Of a stretch of 64,000 nucleotides of DNA, positions 1-9,267 are shown in pieces. The notes below the pieces were generated by a model, which was given only the letters and a program-made list of their open reading frames with translations, searched no databases and had not been told where the DNA came from. The DNA comes from Anderseniella sp963787895 (GTDB lineage Bacteria > Pseudomonadota > Alphaproteobacteria > Rhizobiales > Aestuariivirgaceae). Where the stretch lies: the NCBI GenBank assembly GCA_963787895.1, contig CAWBEX010000003.1, forward strand, positions 1 to 64,000, given 5' to 3'. How positions within the stretch are numbered: the stretch's first letter is position 1; every line of letters starts with the position of its first letter. Position numbers and translations under genes: made by a program.

Positions 1-79
1 GTTGATGTGAAATCGGCAGTTCCGCCAGAGAATGTACGCAGGGACTTGCTGTACTGGAGCCTCTAGATTCTTGCAGGCG

Positions 80-1222
80 CTACTTGCTCAAACGTTTGCC
101 GATGGTGCGCGCCAATGCCGACCTTCTTTTTGGGTTGATGGCGTTGCGGAAAATGGTTGCGATTTGAACCGGATTGCGGATGTAGCGTGTCGCATAGAAG
201 GCGCACATGCGTGCCCACGACTTCCAGGCGTGCGGTGGGTGGTGCAGGTGATTTGTGGCTTGGCGTGCCCATGTCTGTGCGGCCGGCGTCGCAGCGATAC
301 CAAAATCCGTTGCCATAAAGTCTTGAACCGCCGCGATGAAGGCAACGGCTTCGACCCCGACTCCGGCATCTGTGCACAGGTCAACTATTTGTTGCCAGTC
401 CAGCTGGTGCATTTGTGAAAGCCTGACGAGGTCAAGACAGTCGCGCAGGTTGAGTTGCCGGGCGCGGTAGCCCATGTTGCTGATTTGAGCGTGCACGACA
501 AGGTGGACCGCCCGGTCTGCGGGTGAAGCAATGTTCAATTCACTTCCGCCTGAGGTGATTTGCACAGATCGCTTGAGGATGGTTTCTGCAGGCATACGCA
601 CATATTGTTCACGGCAAACTCTTGTATGCAGTTCGACTGATAGGCCAGTTATGGGCACGATCATCGGCACCAGATGATGGTGCAATGCAGGAGAATATGC
701 AGCCTCGTCGCCGCCCGTGGCGTATCCAGCATTGCGAAGAGCATTGATAGCGTCCGGTCCGTCAGTGGTTGGGATCAATACGTCAATATCCGATATCAAT
801 CGCCAGGGAGCGTTATCTCCGGCTTCCAGTATGAAAGCCAACCCTTTCAGGAAAACTGGTTCAATACCTTGCTGTTGCAGCAAGTTGGCGGTTTGCAAGG
901 CTGCTTGGGCGGCCGCCTTGTTAACGTCCCGATTTCTTACCTCGAAGGTTTCCAGCAGTGGCAGTATGTCAGACCAACCCTCTGCCAGACCCGCTGAAAG
1001 CAGTTCGCGCAGACCACCGGCCAATGCAGGCGCCACTCCATGTTGACCTGCAATATCCAGCGCAGGAAGAAGGCACGTTTTCAGTTCTTTCCCGAGCGGT
1101 TCACAGGTACTTCCTGCAACTGCCCTCGACAGTGTCTGAAGAAGCTGGATGCTGTTGTGTGGAACTGATGCTTGTGGATTCAACAAAGAGTCCGCCGGGT
1201 GCTTGCCATTACGCGGTTGCAA
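80..1222 (-). CDS. PF14907-type nucleotidyltransferase; possible lasso-peptide tailoring enzyme (N)
   Basis: The 380-residue protein resembles the uncharacterised nucleotidyltransferase family. It has the FLKG motif near residue 125, a D-x-D metal-binding pair in ISDIDVLIP (D145, D147), and the downstream HHHLVPM and VELHTRV segments typical of that family. Relatives occur in lasso-peptide and other RiPP clusters; pseudomycoidin-type clusters use such a protein with an HPr-like kinase to modify the peptide tail. Here it stands alone, divergent from ugd and about 23 kb from the other lasso-like genes, so that role is an inference. The first codon is TTG without a clear ribosome binding site, so the true start is uncertain. 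Family call is good; substrate is unknown. Confidence 0.7.
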   Translation of the reverse strand: MQPRNGKHPADSLLNPQASVPHNSIQLLQTLSRAVAGSTCEPLGKELKTCLLPALDIAGQHGVAPALAGGLRELLSAGLAEGWSDILPLLETFEVRNRDVNKAAAQAALQTANLLQQQGIEPVFLKGLAFILEAGDNAPWRLISDIDVLIPTTDGPDAINALRNAGYATGGDEAAYSPALHHHLVPMIVPITGLSVELHTRVCREQYVRMPAETILKRSVQITSGGSELNIASPADRAVHLVVHAQISNMGYRARQLNLRDCLDLVRLSQMHQLDWQQIVDLCTDAGVGVEAVAFIAAVQDFMATDFGIAATPAAQTWARQATNHLHHPPHAWKSWARMCAFYATRYIRNPVQIATIFRNAINPKRRSALARTIGKRLSK

Positions 1223-1275
1223 AACTATGACACTGTCCGGGCTCGATGAACGCGGCCCGGTTCGGAGCAGTATAC

Positions 1276-2595
1276 ATGAAGATCGCCATAATTGGTGCAG
1301 GCTATGTCGGATTGGTCACAGCTGCATGCATGTCGGAGTTTGGCTTCGATGTGACATGCGTCGAGCGCGACGCCGACAAGATCGAACAATTGCTCGATGG
1401 CAAAGTACCGTTTTATGAACCTGGATTGGGCAAACTCGTTGCCAGCAACATAAGTGCGGGCAGACTGTCTTTCACGAGAGATATTTCAGATGCAGTGCCT
1501 GAAGCCTCGGTTGTGTTCATTGCGGTAGGTACTCCCACTCGCCGTGACAACATTTCTGCAGACCTGACCTTTGTTCACGATGCGGCGCGGGAGATCGCCA
1601 GGGTCATGCAGGGCTTTACTGTCATAACCACCAAATCCACCGTTCCAGTGGGCACCGCAGCAGAAATCCGGGAGATCATCGCGGACACAGCGCAAGGCAA
1701 GGACTTCGAAGTTGCTTCCAATCCGGAGTTCCTTCGGGAAGGCAGCGCCATTGAGGATTTCATGGAGGCGGACCGGATTGTCGTGGGTACGTCCGGCGAA
1801 CGGTCGAGGGAGTTGATGGCCCGAATCTATCAGCCCCTGGCGCAACGAGGCATTGAGGTGCTGCATACCAGTTGCGAAGATGCCGAACTGATCAAGTATG
1901 CCGCCAATGCATATCTTGCAATGCGGATTGCCTACATCAATGAAATAGCTGACCTGTGCGAAGCCACTGGAGGGGATGTGCAGATGGTTGCCCGCGGCAT
2001 TGGTCTGGACAATCGCATTGGGCCGAAATACCTGCAGCCTGGGCCGGGTTATGGCGGTTCGTGTTTTCCCAAGGATACCAAGGCACTGCTCGCCATTGCC
2101 GAAAAATTCAAGTCTTCCGTATCGATTGTCGAGAGTGTTGTGAACTCCAACGAGCAACGCAAGATGCGACTGGCGCAACGTGTGGTCGGTGCGCTTGGCG
2201 GTAATGTGGAAGGCAAGCGTGCTGCACTTCTTGGGGTCTCGTTCAAGGAAGATACCGATGACATGCGCGATTCACCTGCGCTCGACATTGTTCCGGCTCT
2301 TCAAGAGCTGGGCATGCAGGTAAGTGCTTTTGATCCTGTAGCGATGGACAATGCTGCAGCACTGTTGCCCGACGTCAAATGGGCAGCAAACCCCATGGAC
2401 TGTGTGGCAGGGGCCGACATCTGTGTTGTGGTTACCGGGTGGAATGCGTTTCGCGGGATCGACCTCGCCGGAATGGCCCAGATGATGACAAGCCCTGTGC
2501 TGCTGGACTTGCGAAACGTTTATTCGGCTCAGGCGGCGGTTGAGGCGGGGTTCACCTACCATAGTATAGGCAGGCCGGTAGCGCGGCCAGCTTGA
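1276..2595 (+). CDS. ugd: UDP-glucose 6-dehydrogenase
   Basis: Oxidises UDP-glucose to UDP-glucuronate with two NAD+, supplying a precursor for acidic surface polysaccharide. The protein begins MKIAIIGAGYVGLVTA, the N-terminal Rossmann dinucleotide site. KSTVPVGT and NPEFLREGSA follow, then the catalytic-cysteine segment GYGGSCFPKD and the C-terminal LGVSFKEDTDDMRDSP. The KSTVPVGT form fits UDP-glucose rather than GDP-mannose dehydrogenase. An upstream in-frame codon at 1246 would add ten residues. The start at 1276 is preferred because GGAG lies eight bases before it and the Rossmann fold begins there. At 439 residues it has the usual family length. It converges on the mannose-1-phosphate guanylyltransferase gene six bases away. 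Confidence 0.95.
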   Translation: MKIAIIGAGYVGLVTAACMSEFGFDVTCVERDADKIEQLLDGKVPFYEPGLGKLVASNISAGRLSFTRDISDAVPEASVVFIAVGTPTRRDNISADLTFVHDAAREIARVMQGFTVITTKSTVPVGTAAEIREIIADTAQGKDFEVASNPEFLREGSAIEDFMEADRIVVGTSGERSRELMARIYQPLAQRGIEVLHTSCEDAELIKYAANAYLAMRIAYINEIADLCEATGGDVQMVARGIGLDNRIGPKYLQPGPGYGGSCFPKDTKALLAIAEKFKSSVSIVESVVNSNEQRKMRLAQRVVGALGGNVEGKRAALLGVSFKEDTDDMRDSPALDIVPALQELGMQVSAFDPVAMDNAAALLPDVKWAANPMDCVAGADICVVVTGWNAFRGIDLAGMAQMMTSPVLLDLRNVYSAQAAVEAGFTYHSIGRPVARPA

Positions 2596-2606
2596 GCTTG
2601 CTCAAG
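2591..2606. terminator. Inverted repeat spanning both stop codons of convergent genes
   Basis: A 6-bp perfect stem (CTTGAG/CTCAAG) with a 4-base loop contains the TGA stops of both ugd (+) and the guanylyltransferase gene (-). It could act as a bidirectional terminator in this six-base gap, but the stem is short and no clear T-tract follows on either strand. Confidence 0.3.
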
Positions 2607-4026
2607 TTGCGTCTTCACCGACGCGACCGTACTCGTCATCCAGCCGTACAATGTCATCTTCACCGAGATAATCGCCTGACTGGACTTCTATGATTTCCAG
2701 CTCTTCCGTGCCCGGGTTCTCCAGGCGGTGGGTTTCGCCCAGAGGGATGTAGGTGCTTTGGTTGGGATCCAGATCAAACACCCTGTCCCCGCAGGTCACA
2801 CGGGCCAGCCCGCGAACCACCACCCAGTGCTCGGCGCGATGGTGATGGTATTGCAACGACAATGATGCACCGGGTCGGACCACAATGCGTTTCACCTGAT
2901 ATTGTGGGCCGGTAGCGAGACTCTCGAATGATCCCCACGGGCGGGCCACGCGAGCGTGATGCTGAACCTCCGGTCGGTCGTTCTGCTTCAGACTTTGTAC
3001 GGCGTCACGCACGCTGGCCAGCTGGTCGGCCGCAGCGACAACAAGTGCATCGGCCGTGTCCACGACAACCGTGTCCTTGAGCCCGATGGCGTAGGTAAGC
3101 CGCCGGTTGGAGCGGACATAGGAATTGGAGCTGTTGATGAAGTGGACATCGCCAGATTTGCGGTTTCCGTTTTCATCCGGGGTGGCAAAGCTGGCAACAG
3201 CCGTCCAGGAGCCCAGGTCACTCCATTCGCCTTTGTACGGCACGACGCGCGCGTCGGTAAGCTTTTCCATGATTGCAATGTCTACAGGCAGAGCCGGCGC
3301 GGTCATGAACGCTGCCTTGTCCAGTCTGACGAAGTGGCCGTCAATTTTCCGGTTAACATATGCGTCGTGACAGGCGGAATAGATGTCGGGTTGCAGAGCT
3401 TCAAACGAGGCAAGCGCAACGGACGCCATCACGATGAACATGCCGGCATTCCATAAGGCACCGTCTGCGATCAGTTGACGGGCTGCGGTGTCATCGGGCT
3501 TTTCCTTGAAGCTGACGATATCCATTGCCGCGGCTGAGTTACCGTTGGCGGTAATGTAGCCATATTGGGTGGACGGATGGTCGGGGGTGATGCCGAGCGT
3601 AACCCAGACACCGCCTTGTGCCTCGCTGATGGCCTTTGAAATGGTGTCAGCAAACCCGGACACATCCGGCATATAGTGGTCGGAAGGCAGTATGACCATT
3701 ACCGCGTCTTCACCCAGGGTTTCGCGCGTAGCAAAAGCGGCAGCGCAAATCGCTGCTGCGGTGTTGCGGGCTGCCGGTTCCAGCAACACCGACCATTGTG
3801 CACGCTTGTCTGTCAGGGTTTCGGAAATCAGAAAACGGTGATCTTCATTGCCTACGGCTATTATGTGGGACGCGCCGGCGATTGCGAGTGCGCGCTCCAC
3901 GCACATCGCGAAAAGGTGGTCATCGCCGACAAGTGGCGCGAATTGTTTCGGCGCGTGATGGCGTGACAGAGGCCAAAGCCGCTCGCCAAATCCGCCGCAC
4001 AGGATGATGGGGACAATTGCTTTCAT
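2602..4026 (-). CDS. manC: Mannose-1-phosphate guanylyltransferase / mannose-6-phosphate isomerase (ManC/AlgA type)
   Basis: Bifunctional enzyme of the AlgA/XanB/CpsB class that makes GDP-mannose. The N-terminal nucleotidyltransferase has the signature GGFGERLWPLSRHHAPKQF at residues 12-30, then ILPSDHY, FKEKPD, WNAGMFI and GEWSDLGSW. The C-terminal cupin-type isomerase domain starts near residue 345 (RPWGSFESL) with the metal-binding region LQYHHHRAEHWVVVRG. Full length at 474 residues. With ugd and wecB it provides three nucleotide sugars (GDP-Man, UDP-GlcA, UDP-ManNAc) close to a GT2 polymerase, implying a mannose- and uronate-containing envelope glycan. Whether the isomerase half is active cannot be told from sequence. 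Confidence 0.93.
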   Translation of the reverse strand: MKAIVPIILCGGFGERLWPLSRHHAPKQFAPLVGDDHLFAMCVERALAIAGASHIIAVGNEDHRFLISETLTDKRAQWSVLLEPAARNTAAAICAAAFATRETLGEDAVMVILPSDHYMPDVSGFADTISKAISEAQGGVWVTLGITPDHPSTQYGYITANGNSAAAMDIVSFKEKPDDTAARQLIADGALWNAGMFIVMASVALASFEALQPDIYSACHDAYVNRKIDGHFVRLDKAAFMTAPALPVDIAIMEKLTDARVVPYKGEWSDLGSWTAVASFATPDENGNRKSGDVHFINSSNSYVRSNRRLTYAIGLKDTVVVDTADALVVAAADQLASVRDAVQSLKQNDRPEVQHHARVARPWGSFESLATGPQYQVKRIVVRPGASLSLQYHHHRAEHWVVVRGLARVTCGDRVFDLDPNQSTYIPLGETHRLENPGTEELEIIEVQSGDYLGEDDIVRLDDEYGRVGEDAT

Positions 4027-4410
4027 ACAATCGGTGCATAATGAGAGTTAGTTAACTGCGCAAGGTCGACAGGGACAGTGGTCGTGAGTGCGCAAGAATT
4101 TGGTTCTTTTGGAATTGCCGGATCACGCGGCAAAAATTGATGCCTTTGGAAATATTGTACTGCCAGACTGAAGGCCTTCGGATTAGCGAAACTAACCGAT
4201 TGAAATCTAACCTGGCAGTTTGTTGTTCGGGAAATTTTCAGCATCAGAGCCCGTCCCGAAGCTATTGCGGGTGATCTGATCGATGAACACAACCGCTAAA
4301 ACTGGCCTATTCCATGGATGGCGTTTTGTCATCTCATTGCTGTTAGAGCAAAAGCCACCTTGATTTTCCAACAACGGCTTGGTTCCTCAGTTCCAGTCTT
4401 CCAATCTTTA
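4027..4410. other. 384-base intergenic stretch without a convincing gene
   Basis: Lies between the start of manC and the end of the M10 protease gene, both on the minus strand, so it probably holds the manC promoter. A minus-strand open frame of 89 codons (4023-4292) overlaps it, but it shows no recognisable domain, and its 3' end overlaps the manC start by 4 nt. I see no hairpin with a T-tract, no tRNA and no repeat here. Confidence 0.5.
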
Positions 4411-6852
4411 CTAGATCAAAAAATCGTTTGAGTCGAATAGTGAGAACTGGAAATTTTCCAAGGTTATCGAGTTGCCGTTTCCAAAGCCAATCAGTGTACC
4501 GTTGCCCACTGTGCTTGCGAGGTCGAGCACATCGTTTGCAGTCGAAAAACCAAGATAGCGGAAATCCAAACGATCAACATCATTTTCGAAATCCGTGATC
4601 GTGTCATTGCCGGAAGAACTGTTAAGGAAGAAGAATGTATCAGAACCGGTGCCGCCGGTAAGTGTATCATTCCCTGCATCTCCGGACAGGAAGTCGTTAC
4701 CACCACCTCCACTCATGATATCATTGCCATTGCTTCCGTAGAAGCGGTTGTTCTGGCTGTCTCCGATCATGGTGTCGCCGTAGTTGGAGCCCTGGAAGCT
4801 CTCCACATCTATGTAGACATCGCCTGCCGCATCGCCTGAATTGTTGGCTGTGTTGGACAGGTCGAGTGTAATGCTGGATTTTGCGGAAACATAACCGACA
4901 TTGTCCTGCCCCGCGCCACCATTGAGGACATCTGCTCCGGCATCACCGCTCAGCAGATCATGGCCAGCCCCGCCAATAAGAATGTCGTCCCCATCGCTGC
5001 CATAGAGCCGGTTGTTTGCGGAGTCTCCAGTGATGGAATCGCTAAACCTTGAACCCTGGATGACCTCGATGCTGATGTAGGTGTCGCCTGCAGCGTCACC
5101 GGTATTGTTCAGCGGGTTCGACAAGTCAATTGTGACACCTGTCAAGGCAGATATGTAGGCAGCATTGTCTTGTCCTGCGCCACCATTGAGGACATCGCCC
5201 CCGCCATCGCCACTCAAGAGATCGTTGCCATCGCCACCGTTAATTGCGTCATTGCCACCACTCCCGTACAACCTGTTTCCGGCTGCATTCCCAGTAATTT
5301 GGTCTGCATTGCCAGAGCCGTGAAATTGCTCAATACCCGAATATGTGTCGCCTGCTGCATCGCCTGTGTTGTTTGCAAGGTTGGACAGGTCAATGGTCAC
5401 GCCGGCAGCTGAGCCGTAGTAGACGGCGATGTCAAAGCCGCTACCCCCAATCAAGTTATCTGCTCCGCCTCCACCCTCCAGTGTATCCTGATCTGCTCCT
5501 CCCTCAAGGGTGTCATTGCCGCCGCCACCAAACAGGCTGTCGTCACCTGCGCCGCCATACAACGTGTCGTTGCCCAGGTTTCCGTGGAGGCTGTCACTGC
5601 CGCCATTGCCGGTAAGAATGTTGTCTATGTCGTTTCCGGTGAGTTCGTCATCTCCAGAACCACCGATGGCGTTTTCAATGTCGACATCGTAGGCGATGGC
5701 CAGGTTGTAGGTCATGCCCCTCACGGACGAGTAGCTGCCTGCAACAAGTGAAAGGGTTGAAGAGGTTGACCAGCCTGACAGATCAATTGTGTCGGTTCCG
5801 TCTCCGTCCCAGATGGTCAGGACAGGATAGGAGTTGTTGTTGAAGTCATAGATCTGTCCGCCCACCGTGGAGTTGAAACCGTAAGTGGTATCGTCGGCGC
5901 GTGTGGTGTAGTCGGCGCCATACATCTGCTGAATGGCAAGGATATCGTAGACCATTGGCGTCTGGGCTGCTCGTTGCCAGCCGTACGGTGCCCAGGTGGT
6001 CCAATCCAATCCCCAATCGGCCCCGGTATTGGTTTCGTCGTTGTAGGACATGATTGTGTATTGCTGGGAGTCCTGCACAAAGAACCAGCCTGTATTGGGG
6101 TCGCCGTAGGTGATGCCTCCATCATAGTCGCCGGCATGGCTGAGACCGATAGCGTGGCCAGTTTCGTGGACATATGTTGCAAATCCGGATGACCCTACAG
6201 GCGGGGTCTTCAGGTCGTTGCTTCCGTCGGTCGAGTCGTAACTGTTGTTGAACCACACCGAACCGTCGATCCGGTCGAAATTTGTGCTTTCATTGTTCAC
6301 GTCGCCGGGGAAGTAGGCATGGGCATAGCCAACATTTGTAGTGGTGTTGGAGAACTTTATGTCGGCCGTATTACCGTTGGAGGATTCTACGAAGCTCGCG
6401 GCGACCAGATCATCCCACAAGCCCATGGTAAGGCGTGCAATATCCTTCTGGGTGTTCGTGAAGGCGCTCCAGCCGGATGCTTCACCAAAGCCTGACGCAA
6501 AGCTGGCGCTCGTCGGAAACCCGTAAGTTATGATTTGTGCAGTGGCGCCACCGGCTTCGCGCCACTCGTTTGGCGCGGTGAACCCGTTGGTATAGACAAT
6601 GTCCTGGTCAAGGTAATCAACCAATGCCTGGTTGAATGCAACTGGCGTACCATTTGCAGTGCCGCCCTGCGCGCTGCCAGCCTGCTGAGGCTGGGGCTGG
6701 CTGCGGGTCTCGCCTCCGGCGGACTCCATGTCTTCCATTCTCAGCCAGACATTGCCGCTGCGGGCGATGCCGGTATCATAGTTTCGCCCCGCTTCCGGCG
6801 TGAAATCCATATTCCAGCCCGGCAGTGATTTCTGTATGCAAACTAGGCACAT
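4411..6852 (-). CDS. M10 (serralysin-like) metalloprotease with RTX repeats
   Basis: Secreted zinc protease of about 813 residues. The metzincin motif HETGHAIGLSH begins near residue 229, in an M10-like catalytic domain that also contains YFPGD and GSVWFN. From about residue 410 to 770 there are glycine/aspartate nonapeptide blocks (GGxGxDxL type) that bind calcium, broken by conserved GDAAGDTY segments. The C terminus is hydrophobic and acidic, as in type I secreted proteins, and no Sec signal is seen. I chose 6852 rather than the upstream in-frame codon at 6900 because a purine-rich GAAGAG-type site precedes it, and because the resulting start, MCLVC, matches MCIVC in the giant paralogue starting at 23791. 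No dedicated HlyB/HlyD/TolC exporter is in the window. Confidence 0.88.
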   Translation of the reverse strand: MCLVCIQKSLPGWNMDFTPEAGRNYDTGIARSGNVWLRMEDMESAGGETRSQPQPQQAGSAQGGTANGTPVAFNQALVDYLDQDIVYTNGFTAPNEWREAGGATAQIITYGFPTSASFASGFGEASGWSAFTNTQKDIARLTMGLWDDLVAASFVESSNGNTADIKFSNTTTNVGYAHAYFPGDVNNESTNFDRIDGSVWFNNSYDSTDGSNDLKTPPVGSSGFATYVHETGHAIGLSHAGDYDGGITYGDPNTGWFFVQDSQQYTIMSYNDETNTGADWGLDWTTWAPYGWQRAAQTPMVYDILAIQQMYGADYTTRADDTTYGFNSTVGGQIYDFNNNSYPVLTIWDGDGTDTIDLSGWSTSSTLSLVAGSYSSVRGMTYNLAIAYDVDIENAIGGSGDDELTGNDIDNILTGNGGSDSLHGNLGNDTLYGGAGDDSLFGGGGNDTLEGGADQDTLEGGGGADNLIGGSGFDIAVYYGSAAGVTIDLSNLANNTGDAAGDTYSGIEQFHGSGNADQITGNAAGNRLYGSGGNDAINGGDGNDLLSGDGGGDVLNGGAGQDNAAYISALTGVTIDLSNPLNNTGDAAGDTYISIEVIQGSRFSDSITGDSANNRLYGSDGDDILIGGAGHDLLSGDAGADVLNGGAGQDNVGYVSAKSSITLDLSNTANNSGDAAGDVYIDVESFQGSNYGDTMIGDSQNNRFYGSNGNDIMSGGGGNDFLSGDAGNDTLTGGTGSDTFFFLNSSSGNDTITDFENDVDRLDFRYLGFSTANDVLDLASTVGNGTLIGFGNGNSITLENFQFSLFDSNDFLI

Positions 6853-7088
6853 TGGATTGCTCTCTTCCCCTGAACAATTGTGGCTGCCGCCAACACCCAA
6901 AAATGCCGTACTGACCTTCCTAGTAGATTAACGTGATGATGAAAGTTCGACCCATCTGCTGATCTTCTGCGGCAGTTGGCCAGTGCCAGGTTCAATTCGG
7001 TTCGCGTGAGAAGTGTTTCATTAACCAAACTTTCAACCCCTGATACTAAGATGCTTTGCAAGGGCATTCTGAGGGAAGATAGTTTGAC

Positions 7089-7952
7089 ATGAACGGTAAT
7101 TTGAAAGCTGGAGTCCAGGCTGCGCTGGTGATAGGGGTGTCCGCCGGGATGGCAAGTGCTGCGGACATGGATTTGCCACCACCGCCACCGCCAGCTCTTG
7201 CAAGCGCGACACCTGCTCCTTCCTCAATGCATGGAGATGTGACGGTTTCGGGCGGTGCTTATGGTGTCGATAGCGGGTTTTCGGACCGCGCATTCGTTTC
7301 GCTGATGGGCAGTGTCTATGATGACAGCGGCATTGGCTTCCATGCAGATGTGAACCGCTCGATGCGTGAGGAAGACGCTAACTTTGTGGCAGTTGGTGCT
7401 TCTTATGCGGCAACGTCAAAAGCCAGGATCAAGGTCATGGCGGGCACAAGTTCGAGTAATGAGGAGATACTGCCGGAGCTCTATGTCAATGGCAGCGTGA
7501 TCTATGACATGGGTCCAGAAGCAGGTGTGGTCCTCATTCCGGAACTGGTTTACCGCAAATATCGCTCAGGCGTTGAAGAGGTGCAGGCTTATGCCAGCAT
7601 CAACAAGTATTTCCCGGCATTCAAGGATGGTTCCTATGTTATTGGCACTGTTCAAGGGTCGGTCAATCACGTCAGCCCCGGCGACAATATCGGCTGGGAG
7701 ACCTCGGTTGATGTCACGCATGTGCGACCCTACTACATGAGCTACGGCATTGGTGCTGTTGCGGGCTCTTCTGCCTATGACAATCTGCTTGCAGTCGGCA
7801 ATGTGTCGGTCCGCAACGATTATTACGGTGTAAAGCCGCACGTCAGCATGTACCTGTCAAAAGACGTCGAAGTGTTTGCGCGCGCAGAATTCATCTGGAC
7901 AGATTTCTACACACTTGCTGGCGGTTACGCTGGTGTGAAGTACGCGTTTTGA
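7089..7952 (+). CDS. Outer-membrane beta-barrel protein, probably for polysaccharide export
   Basis: A 287-residue protein with a Sec signal peptide (hydrophobic residues 8-24, cleavage likely after ASA near residue 24). A short proline-rich linker (PPPPPP) follows, then alternating beta-strand sequence ending in YAGVKYAF with the terminal phenylalanine typical of Omp85-inserted barrels. It vaguely resembles YaiO-type barrels, but I cannot name the family with certainty. It lies 30 bases upstream of a processive GT2 synthase, which suggests an outer-membrane pore or docking protein for that polymer. A TTAACCA element at about 7021 lies in the divergent region shared with the M10 protease gene. 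Confidence 0.65.
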   Translation: MNGNLKAGVQAALVIGVSAGMASAADMDLPPPPPPALASATPAPSSMHGDVTVSGGAYGVDSGFSDRAFVSLMGSVYDDSGIGFHADVNRSMREEDANFVAVGASYAATSKARIKVMAGTSSSNEEILPELYVNGSVIYDMGPEAGVVLIPELVYRKYRSGVEEVQAYASINKYFPAFKDGSYVIGTVQGSVNHVSPGDNIGWETSVDVTHVRPYYMSYGIGAVAGSSAYDNLLAVGNVSVRNDYYGVKPHVSMYLSKDVEVFARAEFIWTDFYTLAGGYAGVKYAF

Positions 7953-7982
7953 GCTTTGAACAGTTGACCAGGCGGATCTAGG

Positions 7983-9263
7983 GTGACGGGACTGTCAGAC
8001 ATATTTTCAGTATTTGCGGCGTCCATATTTCTTGGCACGTTTGCCATTACGACGCTTGTCACGGTGGTGTTCGTGTCACGCCAGTTGTTCATGTCGATGT
8101 TTATTCTGTTCACGTCGCGGCGCTCTGCCTACACGGAACTGGAATTGTCGAACTGGCCGACTGTTACGGTTGTCATTCCCGCACACAATGAGGAGCAAGT
8201 GATTGATGGCGGCCTGCAGGCAATGTCGAAGATCGACTATCCACATGACAAGATAACCTTCCTGGTTCTCAATGACAGGTCATCCGACAATACGCGACAG
8301 CTTGCTACGGCCTGGGAACAGCGCGACCGCAGATTCCGGGTCTACAACCGGGCGCATGACGCAGAACCAGGCAAGCCAGCAGCCATCAAGGAAATCATTA
8401 CCACGCTAGAATCCGACATTCTGGTGTTCTTTGATGCAGACTATCTTCCCGAACCATCGCTCATCAAGAAGCTGGTGGCGCCATATGTAGACCCTGAGGT
8501 CGGGTCTACAATGGGCCGTGTGGTTCCCTACAACACCAACGCCAACATTTTGACCAGGCTCATAGATTTGGAGCGCCGGGGTGGTTACGTCGTGGATCAG
8601 CAGGCGCGCTCGCTGCTGAATTTTCTGCCGCAGTTTGGCGGCACGTGCGGGTCAGTGCGCCTGGCAGCACTCGAGGAAGCTGGCGGCTGGCGCAAGGATG
8701 TGCTGGCAGAAGATACCGATCTCACTTACCGGCTGTTTCTGCATGGCTGGACTGTTGAGTACCTCAACCATGCGGCATGTCACGAGGAGAGCCCCGAGCA
8801 GTGGGAGGTTCGACTGAAGCAGGTGCGCCGCTGGGCGTATGGGCACAATGAGTGTCTGTTCCGTTATCTAGTGCCGGTGTTGCGTTGCACGAAACAACCA
8901 CTGATAAGGCGCCTTGACGCTGCGCTGGTACTGTTCTTTTACATGTTCCCGGTCATGTCACTGGCGTGTCTGGTGTTGTCGCTGTTCTATCCGTTGTTTT
9001 ACAATTATCCGCCATTCAACTTCGCTGTCATTCCTGCGATTTCCTTCATGATCGGGTTTGGAAACTTTTCTCCCTATTTCCAGATCATGGTTGGTGCCCA
9101 CAAGGACAACCAGTCGCATTCAGTGGTGTCGTTGCCGTTCATCTTTATTTCTTCGTCCATCTCGATGCTGGCAGCCTTGTCCGCGTTTTTCATGAACGTC
9201 ACGCACAAGCTCGCTGGCACTCGTATGGGTTGGGACAAGACCACCCGCTTCAGGACGCCGTAG
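7983..9263 (+). CDS. Membrane-bound processive glycosyltransferase family 2
   Basis: Polymerises a sugar nucleotide at the inner membrane. One transmembrane helix (residues about 8-38) precedes a GT-A domain with VVIPAHNEE (64-71), the DAD metal site (151-153), the acid EDTD (244-247) and the Q-x-x-R-W processivity motif (Q280-W284). Three or four C-terminal helices follow, as in NodC/HasA/PgaC/BcsA enzymes. The GTG start is the only one that keeps the first helix. Gene order (barrel, GT2, bactofilin-like protein, membrane protein) indicates one synthase-dependent exopolysaccharide operon. The donor sugar cannot be assigned; GlcA, mannose and ManNAc precursors are made nearby. Confidence 0.88.
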   Translation: MTGLSDIFSVFAASIFLGTFAITTLVTVVFVSRQLFMSMFILFTSRRSAYTELELSNWPTVTVVIPAHNEEQVIDGGLQAMSKIDYPHDKITFLVLNDRSSDNTRQLATAWEQRDRRFRVYNRAHDAEPGKPAAIKEIITTLESDILVFFDADYLPEPSLIKKLVAPYVDPEVGSTMGRVVPYNTNANILTRLIDLERRGGYVVDQQARSLLNFLPQFGGTCGSVRLAALEEAGGWRKDVLAEDTDLTYRLFLHGWTVEYLNHAACHEESPEQWEVRLKQVRRWAYGHNECLFRYLVPVLRCTKQPLIRRLDAALVLFFYMFPVMSLACLVLSLFYPLFYNYPPFNFAVIPAISFMIGFGNFSPYFQIMVGAHKDNQSHSVVSLPFIFISSSISMLAALSAFFMNVTHKLAGTRMGWDKTTRFRTP

Positions 9264-9267
9264 TTTT

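Noticed and set aside
4023..4292. 89-codon minus-strand ORF upstream of manC
   Set aside because: No domain, odd composition and overlap with the manC start; probably random open frame.
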